From an uncultured Collinsella sp. (lineage in GTDB: Bacteria; Actinomycetota; Coriobacteriia; Coriobacteriales; Coriobacteriaceae), in the NCBI GenBank assembly GCA_900549715.1, contig URPK01000010.1, positions 16,615 to 80,614 of the forward strand: a stretch of DNA of 64,000 bases. The letters are read 5' to 3'. Of the stretch, positions 59,462-64,000 are shown in pieces. The position numbers and the translations under genes were made by a program. Position 1 is the first letter of the stretch, and the number at the start of each line of letters is the position of its first letter. The notes under the pieces are model-generated. The model searched no databases, was not told the origin of the DNA, and was given only the letters and a program-made list of their open reading frames with translations.

Positions 59462-60208
59462 ATGGAAAAGCTGGGAGTTATTGGCGGCATGGGCGCCGAG
59501 GCCACGTCGTATTACTACGACCAGGTAGTACGCCATACGGCGGCTACGTGCGACCAGGAGCATATCGACATGGTGGTGCTTTCCAAGTCGACCATGCCCG
59601 ACCGCACGCTGGCCATCAAGACCGGTGAGCATACCGAGCTGCTGGCGACCATGAAGGAGTGTGCCCAGGCACTCGAGTCGCTGGGCTGCGCGCACATAGC
59701 GATTCCCTGCAACACGTCACACTACTTCTACGACCAGATCCAGTCGTTTACCAAGGTGCCGATTATCCACATGCCGCGCGAGTCGGTGCGCTATGCTCTG
59801 GCCGGCGCGGTGATGGGGGAGTGCGAGTTCGATCCAAACCTGAGTATGCCCGCCGAGCCGGTGCACAAGATTGGCATCATGGGCACCGACGGCACCGTGG
59901 GCGCAGACGTCTATGGGCGCGAATGCGAGGCTGCGGGTGTTGAGGTTGTCTATCCCAGCGAGAAACGTCAGAACGATGTGATGTCGCTCATCTACGATGA
60001 TGTGAAGGCCGGTCGCGAGCCCGATATGGATAAGTTCGACCGCGTGATGTGGGAGTTCGCCCGTAGCGGCTGCGACCGCGTCATCCTGGCCTGCACGGAG
60101 CTTTCGGTGCTGCAGAAGTATCGCGAGATGCCCGAGATCACCCTCGATGCGATGGATGTCCTGGTACGCGAGTCCATCATCCGCAGCGGCGCCCTCTACC
60201 GCCTCTAG
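59462..60208 (+). CDS. Aspartate/glutamate racemase family protein, likely aspartate racemase
   Basis: A 248-residue two-domain racemase. The two catalytic cysteines are Cys83 (IPCNTSHYFYD) and Cys211 (LACTELSVL), near GVIGGMGAEATSYYYD at the N-terminus and GIMGTDGTV at the start of the second half. The MGAEAT motif and the length favour aspartate racemase over MurI. It lies 84 bp after the D-aspartate-ligase-like gene, which would consume D-Asp. It starts behind AAGGAGG. Confidence 0.9.
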   Translation: MEKLGVIGGMGAEATSYYYDQVVRHTAATCDQEHIDMVVLSKSTMPDRTLAIKTGEHTELLATMKECAQALESLGCAHIAIPCNTSHYFYDQIQSFTKVPIIHMPRESVRYALAGAVMGECEFDPNLSMPAEPVHKIGIMGTDGTVGADVYGRECEAAGVEVVYPSEKRQNDVMSLIYDDVKAGREPDMDKFDRVMWEFARSGCDRVILACTELSVLQKYREMPEITLDAMDVLVRESIIRSGALYRL

Positions 60209-60215
60209 TTCTCCG

Positions 60216-60250
60216 CCTGCCAAAAAGGGACAGGTTTATTTTGGTAGGTT
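60216..60250. repeat. Palindromic element (AAAAAGGGACAGGTT family), single copy
   Basis: CCTGCCAAAAAGGGACAGGT followed by TTATTTTGGTAGGT; only one base differs from the copy at 17885-17919. It begins a few bases after the racemase stop codon. Confidence 0.75.
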
Positions 60251-60267
60251 TTATCTGGGAAAACAGT

Positions 60268-60306
60268 AAGGCCTCGGCTCGTTTGGTGCGAGCCGAGGCC
60301 TTTTGC
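60268..60306. terminator. Bidirectional terminator
   Basis: AAGGCCTCGGCTCG pairs with CGAGCCGAGGCCTT around TTTGGTG, with TTT after it, between convergent genes. Confidence 0.9.
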
Positions 60307-60331
60307 ATTTGCCGGTTGCTGCCAGCGATTG

Positions 60332-61078
60332 CTAGAACAGGAAACCGATGGCGATAAGGGCGATGCTGACGATAAGTACGGCGATATCCAGGCTTTTGAT
60401 GGGGTAGCGCTTATACGAACTCGCACGCGTGCGCAGGTAGAAGCCGCGCTGCTCGGCAGCAAGTGCGGTGGCATCGGTCTTGCCCACACTCGAAATAAGC
60501 AGTGGCACGCACAGCGGCAGCATGAGTTTGAGTTTCTTGACGGGATTCTTAGTGTCGTATTCGACGCCGCGTGCAGTCTGCGCCTCCATGATGGCGTTCA
60601 TTTCCTGGCCAAATACCGGCACAAAGCGCAGTGCCGTGGTAAAGGTGAAGGCATAGCGATATGGCACGTGCAGCACCTCGACGCAGGCGTTGGCGAGGTC
60701 GTTGAGCTTGGTCACCATAAGCATGAGGATGAGTGGCAGCGCCACGCCCAACAGGCGTAGGCAGGCCTTCGATCCGGTAATGAGGCCCGTGTCGGTGATA
60801 AAGCCCCACACCACGTTGCCGTCGCGCATAAAGGCCAACTGAAGCACCAGCATGATAAGCGCGAGCGGAATCAGCAGCTTGAGTAGTGAGAGCAGACGGT
60901 CGACGACGCCGGCGTAGGCGCCCAGTGCAAGGGTGAGCGCCAAAAAGCCCAACAGCGCCACGTAGGTATCGGACAGGAAGATGCCGATGATGATGGCGGC
61001 GGCAAGGCCCAGTTTGACGACCGGGTTCAAGCGGTGCAGCAGTGTATCGCCCGGCATATAGTCGATGACGTTAACCAC
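60332..61078 (-). CDS. ecfT: ECF transporter T component (EcfT)
   Basis: A 248-residue membrane protein with about six hydrophobic segments. The coupling helices carry the Ala-Arg-Gly-type motif, seen as AQTARGVEYD, which contacts the ATPases. The opening IDYMPGDTLLHRLNPVVKLGLA is typical of EcfT. It transmits ATP-driven movements to the substrate-binding S component. The GTG start at 61078 overlaps the end of the ATPase gene by 8 bp, so translation is coupled. Confidence 0.92.
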   Translation of the reverse strand: MVNVIDYMPGDTLLHRLNPVVKLGLAAAIIIGIFLSDTYVALLGFLALTLALGAYAGVVDRLLSLLKLLIPLALIMLVLQLAFMRDGNVVWGFITDTGLITGSKACLRLLGVALPLILMLMVTKLNDLANACVEVLHVPYRYAFTFTTALRFVPVFGQEMNAIMEAQTARGVEYDTKNPVKKLKLMLPLCVPLLISSVGKTDATALAAEQRGFYLRTRASSYKRYPIKSLDIAVLIVSIALIAIGFLF

Positions 61079-62822
61079 GGTGGACCATCTCCTCGGTAAT
61101 GCGAACGATATCGGTGACCTCGCTCACCTGTGCAAAGGCGGGAGAGACGGAGGATGCCAGACGACGAGAAAGCTCTATGACCTGAGGTGGCTCAACGTAG
61201 GCTTGCTGCATGAGCTCGCAGTTCGAGAACAGCTCGTGCGTGCAGCCGCGCTCGAGGATGCGGCCGTCGGCCATCACCACGATGTGCTCGGCAAAGTCGG
61301 ATACGACTTCCATGTCGTGGCAGACCATGATGACGGCGCAGCCGCGCTCGGCCATGGTGCGCACGGTTTCCATGACGGTCATGCACTCACGGTAGTCAAG
61401 GCCGCTCGTGGGCTCGTCGAGCACCACGATTTTGGGCTCTACGACCACGACGGAGGCGAGTGCCACCATCTGGCGCTGACCGCGCGAGAGCGAGAAGGGC
61501 GCCTCGTCGGCCGGCAAGCCAAAGCGGTCGATGACGAGCTGGGCGCGACGCAGCGCCTCGGCACGGTCGATGCCGGCAAGCTCCAGGCCAAAGGCGACCT
61601 CGTCGAGCACAGTGTCCTTGCAGATCTGGCGGTCGGGGTTTTGGAAGAGGGTTGCGACTTCGCGGGCGATGCGGCTCGTGGGAGCGGCTGCGGTATCCAG
61701 TCCCGTGACACGCACGCTGCCCGAGGCGGGCTTAAGCAGGCCTGTGAGCAGCTTGGTGAGCGTGGTCTTGCCGGCGCCGTTTTGGCCGACGATGCCCACG
61801 AGCTCGCCGGGATAGAGGGTCAGGTTGAGGTCGTGGACGGCGGCGCCGCCATTGGGATAGGCAAACTCAACGTGATCGAAGGTGAGCACGGGCTCGGCGT
61901 CCTTGGCGTGCGGGCGCAACGACGGTGCGTGCGGTGAGCCGGCGGGTGCCTGAATGTCACTGCTTGCGTGTGCGGGGTCGACGATGCCCGTAATCAGGCG
62001 CTCGGCCTCATCAACATCCAAACAGGGAGTGCCGCTGGCCAGGCCATCGACCTCGAGGCTGTTGAAAATGCGCGTGACACGCGGGCAATCGACGCCGATG
62101 GCGCGGAGCTCATCGGCGTGTGCGAAGACCTCGTGCGGCTCGCCCTGTAGCGCGATTTCGCCATGATTGAGCACGAGTACGCGGTTGCAATACTCCGAAA
62201 GCAGGGCGACTTTTTGCTCAACGACGACGATGGTGATGCCGAGTGCGCGGTTGGCCTCACGCAGGGTCTCGAAGACCAGCGTGGAGCTGGCGGGGTCGAG
62301 CGCCGCGGTGGGTTCGTCGAGCACGAGCACGCGCGGACGCATGGCGAGGATGGCGGCGATGGCAACCTTTTGCTTTTGGCCGCCCGAAAGCGTGGCGATC
62401 TCGCGGTCGCGCAGGTCGCTGATGCCGACGGTCTCGAGCGTCTCGCTCACACGTTGCTCGATCTGGTCGTGGGGAACGCCAAAGTTCTCCAGGCCAAACA
62501 GCATCTCGTCCTCGACGACCGAGGCGACCATTTGCGTGTCGATGTCCTGCAGCACGCTGCCGACGATCTGCGACACATCGGTGAGCGTAACTTCACAGGT
62601 GTCGTTGCCGTCGACAGTGACGGAGCCAAAGAACGTGCCGGTGTAATGGTGGGGTACGGCTCCCGACAGACAGGCGGCAAGTGTAGATTTGCCGGCGCCC
62701 GAAGGACCGATAATGCCAATAAAATCTCCCCTGTTCACGCCGAGCGAGATATGCTTAAGCACCTGCTCGGTCTGCGTGCCATAGGAGAACGAGGCATCGT
62801 CGACGTTGATGATCGTTTCCAT
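61071..62822 (-). CDS. ecfA: ECF transporter fused ATPase (EcfA-A')
   Basis: A 583-residue protein with two complete ABC ATPase domains. The first has Walker A GPSGAGKST, signature LSGGQKQK and Walker B VLVLDEPTAALD; the second has GQNGAGKTT, LSRGQRQM (signature altered from LSGGQ) and IVVLDEPTSGLD. A linker of about 60 residues rich in Ala, Pro and His joins them. In other bacteria these are two genes. It powers the module with EcfT, and the S component encoded upstream is one likely partner. The start follows GAAAGGTATCC. Confidence 0.93.
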   Translation of the reverse strand: METIINVDDASFSYGTQTEQVLKHISLGVNRGDFIGIIGPSGAGKSTLAACLSGAVPHHYTGTFFGSVTVDGNDTCEVTLTDVSQIVGSVLQDIDTQMVASVVEDEMLFGLENFGVPHDQIEQRVSETLETVGISDLRDREIATLSGGQKQKVAIAAILAMRPRVLVLDEPTAALDPASSTLVFETLREANRALGITIVVVEQKVALLSEYCNRVLVLNHGEIALQGEPHEVFAHADELRAIGVDCPRVTRIFNSLEVDGLASGTPCLDVDEAERLITGIVDPAHASSDIQAPAGSPHAPSLRPHAKDAEPVLTFDHVEFAYPNGGAAVHDLNLTLYPGELVGIVGQNGAGKTTLTKLLTGLLKPASGSVRVTGLDTAAAPTSRIAREVATLFQNPDRQICKDTVLDEVAFGLELAGIDRAEALRRAQLVIDRFGLPADEAPFSLSRGQRQMVALASVVVVEPKIVVLDEPTSGLDYRECMTVMETVRTMAERGCAVIMVCHDMEVVSDFAEHIVVMADGRILERGCTHELFSNCELMQQAYVEPPQVIELSRRLASSVSPAFAQVSEVTDIVRITEEMVHRG

Positions 62823-62842
62823 GGATACCTTTCAGAGTCATC

Positions 62843-62882
62843 GGGGACGTTCTTACATGACTAGTCGTTTAAGAACGTCCCC
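62843..62882. repeat. Palindromic element (GGGGACGTTCTTA family)
   Basis: Perfect 13-bp arms GGGGACGTTCTTA and TAAGAACGTCCCC around a 14-base loop, in the 212-bp gap between the S-component and ATPase genes. A weaker GGGACAGTC follows at 62899. Confidence 0.7.
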
Positions 62883-62927
62883 AAGAGCTAGTTGTCTGGG
62901 ACAGTCTTTGATGGTGGAGCACGGAGA

Positions 62928-63028
62928 CGGCTTTACGAGGGGCCCCAGGTTGGCGCGAAAGAGGAGCGAAGCGTACTTGGGTACGCGAGCGACGAATGAA
63001 CGCCAAGATGGGGTGGCTCGTAAAGCCG
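62928..63028. repeat. Three-helix dispersed element, copy 2
   Basis: Outer arms CGGCTTTACGAG/CTCGTAAAGCCG, then CCCCA/TGGGG, TGGCG/CGCCA and apical GCGTAC/GTACGC. The central unpaired parts GAAAGAGGAG and CGACGAATGA match copy 1 (47510-47606). All helices except the apical one differ in sequence between copies yet remain complementary. It starts just downstream of the S-component gene's stop codon, overlapping none of its coding sequence beyond the boundary. Confidence 0.75.
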
Positions 63029-63034
63029 AGCGGG

Positions 63035-63607
63035 TTAGTTGAGCCTAAGGGCCTTCTGGATGGGCAGGTAGAGGGCGCCGACCAGAATGGCGTTAAACAC
63101 GGCGGTCATGGCGACGACGGGCAACATGGCTGCGGCGAGCTCGCTCACCACGCCGAGCATGGCCATCTTGATGACCATGAAGATGACGCCCGAGACAAAG
63201 GTGGTCACGAACGTTGCGACGATGGCGACGGCAGGCTTAACCTGGCCGCCCTTGGCGGCGGCGTTGACGATGAGGGCCATGAGCATGGCGGCGATGCCCT
63301 CGGCGGCAAAATCGACAAACGGCGAGGTGGTGGTGATCTGGATCACGGCGGCCGAGATAAGGCCGATGACGAGCGCCTGACCAATGTTGGGGCGAACGAC
63401 CAGGATGGTGAGGCAGAAGGCCGAGATGATGAACTCGGGGCTAATCATGCCGCCCGAGATGCCCGAGATGGCCTTGCCGACGGTGAAGTTGAGAATGAAG
63501 CCGGCGGCAAGGAGGATGGCGAGCAGGACAAGGGCACGGATATCGAGCTTACCGCGGTCGGCGGTCTGGACGGTGCGGGGCTGGGCGGTGGTGGTGTTCT
63601 GAGACAT
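63035..63607 (-). CDS. trpP: ECF transporter S component, likely tryptophan-specific (TrpP-like)
   Basis: A 190-residue membrane protein with five to six hydrophobic segments, typical of S components (DIRALVLLAILLAAGFILNFTVG, the GGMISPEFIISAF loop, GQALVIGLISAAVIQI). The tryptophan assignment rests on regulation: the gene is preceded by a leader peptide with three consecutive Trp codons and a terminator. It lies upstream of the EcfA-A' and EcfT genes in the same direction, 212 bp away. The start at 63607 (GAAAGGATTTTC upstream) is preferred over 63721, which would cross the terminator. Confidence 0.87.
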   Translation of the reverse strand: MSQNTTTAQPRTVQTADRGKLDIRALVLLAILLAAGFILNFTVGKAISGISGGMISPEFIISAFCLTILVVRPNIGQALVIGLISAAVIQITTTSPFVDFAAEGIAAMLMALIVNAAAKGGQVKPAVAIVATFVTTFVSGVIFMVIKMAMLGVVSELAAAMLPVVAMTAVFNAILVGALYLPIQKALRLN

Positions 63608-63654
63608 GGTGAAAATCCTTTCGGAGGGGAAGTGCAAGAGAAGAAAGCGGAGGC

Positions 63655-63784
63655 GCGTGATGCGAATGCGATCGGGCTCGAGATGGAAAAAGGCCCCCGG
63701 TCGAAACCGGAGGCCTTCCAATCACCTAGAGCGCAAAAACAGGCGTGAGGGACTCACTGTCGACCGATCGTATTCGCATCACGC
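63655..63784 (-). promoter_or_regulatory. Long-range inverted repeat around the trp-type attenuator
   Basis: The 21-nt segment right after the Trp codons (63784-63764, minus strand) is complementary, with one mismatch, to a 21-nt segment downstream of the terminator (63675-63655). The pairing would enclose the terminator and would be blocked by a ribosome stalled at the Trp codons. Confidence 0.6.
63686..63716 (-). terminator. Attenuator terminator in the trpP leader
   Basis: On the minus strand GGCCTCCGGT pairs with ACCGGGGGCC around a TTCG-type loop and TTTTT follows. It lies between the leader peptide and the S-component gene. Confidence 0.88.
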
Positions 63785-63822
63785 CACCACCAGTTGTTGA
63801 GAGACGTCATCGTGTTCTTCAT
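63754..63822 (-). CDS. Tryptophan leader peptide
   Basis: A 22-codon frame, MKNTMTSLNNWWWRDANTIG followed by RQ, with ribosome-binding site AAAGGAG upstream. Three adjacent TGG codons (63792-63784) are the hallmark of ribosome-mediated tryptophan attenuation. It is followed by an intrinsic terminator and then the S-component gene. Such a cluster of Trp codons in so short a frame is very unlikely by chance. Confidence 0.9.
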   Translation of the reverse strand: MKNTMTSLNNWWWRDANTIGRQ

Positions 63823-63880
63823 GTTGGTGGCTCCTTTCGTGATGCCGTGGCGCGGTCGCACCTAGTTGCTGTTGCGCTGC

Positions 63881-63909
63881 ACTATAGCACAGCGATATAT
63901 GTGCAGGGA
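63881..63909 (-). promoter_or_regulatory. Possible promoter of the trpP leader
   Basis: TATAGT (63886-63881) is a good -10 element on the minus strand, about 60 bp upstream of the leader peptide. The sequence 17 bp further upstream (TCCCTG) is a poor -35. The remaining 63910-64000 holds no recognised gene; the window ends with the perfect palindrome TCCGTACATGTACGGA. Confidence 0.35.
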
Positions 63910-64000
63910 AATCTTTTTTGAAAAGATTTCAGCGGCGTTTCCCGCCCTTGATTATCGACTTTATCCGAACACCTCCCACATTCATCCGTACATGTACGGA

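Noticed and set aside
1..64000. Prophage, integrative element, CRISPR array or insertion sequence
   Set aside because: No integrase, transposase, phage structural genes or regularly spaced repeats were seen on either strand.

Overview
The window reads as a chromosomal segment of a high-G+C Actinobacterium of the class Coriobacteriia, most likely Collinsella (a gut anaerobe close to C. aerofaciens). This is inferred from codon use, from fermentative and oxygen-sensitive enzymes (L-lactate dehydrogenase, a 4Fe-4S aldo/keto reductase), and from typical Coriobacteriia families (DUF3793 beside flavodoxin, group-II ECF transporter with fused ATPases, PcsB-like secreted protein). No rRNA, tRNA, CRISPR array, integrase or transposase was recognised. 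The window starts inside a HAD phosphatase gene and ends just upstream of a tryptophan-attenuated transporter operon.

Region by region: 1-8.3 kb holds general genes (Fur/PerR-type regulator, acylphosphatase, Gfo/Idh oxidoreductase, RNase HI, LysR regulator divergent from O-acetylhomoserine sulfhydrylase, a secreted protein, ketopantoate reductase). 8.6-14 kb holds a 4Fe-4S aldo/keto reductase, endonuclease IV and a polar amino-acid ABC importer whose permease carries an extra N-terminal extracytoplasmic domain. 14.1-15.9 kb is metal/redox related (flavodoxin, DUF3793, membrane-anchored HMA protein with a CsoR-like operator). 15.9-17.9 kb is an SOS pair (YolD-like protein and Y-family polymerase) under LexA-like boxes. 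18-21.6 kb holds glucose-6-phosphate isomerase and two HAD phosphatases.

21.7-33.1 kb is the most distinctive accessory region: a GntR/UTRA regulator followed by ten co-directional genes (YfcC-type permease, YtcJ-like amidohydrolase, xylose-isomerase-like epimerase, FrlB-like SIS deglycase, two PfkB kinases, a second amidohydrolase with altered metal ligands, YjbQ, BtpA/SgcQ, FGGY kinase). The set looks like a catabolic pathway for a sugar-conjugated amine or amino acid, related to fructoselysine use but without a PTS and with several unexplained enzymes.

33.2-47.4 kb holds TatD, TcdA, an SdpR/SdpI-type pair preceded by a small promoter-to-terminator RNA, EttA, two unknown proteins, NAD synthetase, an aminotransferase, lactate dehydrogenase, an Mbeg1-like hydrolase bracketed by inverted copies of a small palindrome, and a nucleoid-associated protein. 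47.6-53 kb is lysine/DAP biosynthesis by the acetylase variant: a LysA-DapA fusion, DapB and DapH read leftward behind a lysine riboswitch, and a divergent M20 deacetylase; the aminotransferase at 42.7 kb could supply the remaining step. 53-57.7 kb has an orphan HigA antitoxin overlapping a remnant of HigB, a lipoprotein whose ribosome-binding site is buried in a hairpin, an HTH protein beside a Ser/Thr kinase, and a PcsB-like secreted hydrolase. 58.1-60.2 kb pairs a D-aspartate-ligase-like ATP-grasp enzyme with an aspartate racemase, suggesting D-Asp peptidoglycan cross-bridges. 60.3-63.8 kb is an ECF transporter (T, fused A-A', S) whose S gene is preceded by a 22-residue leader peptide with three consecutive Trp codons and an intrinsic terminator, which marks it as a tryptophan importer.

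Intergenic regions carry several families of short palindromic elements. The most striking is a roughly 100-bp three-helix element present twice (47.5 and 62.9 kb) with a conserved core and covarying arms.
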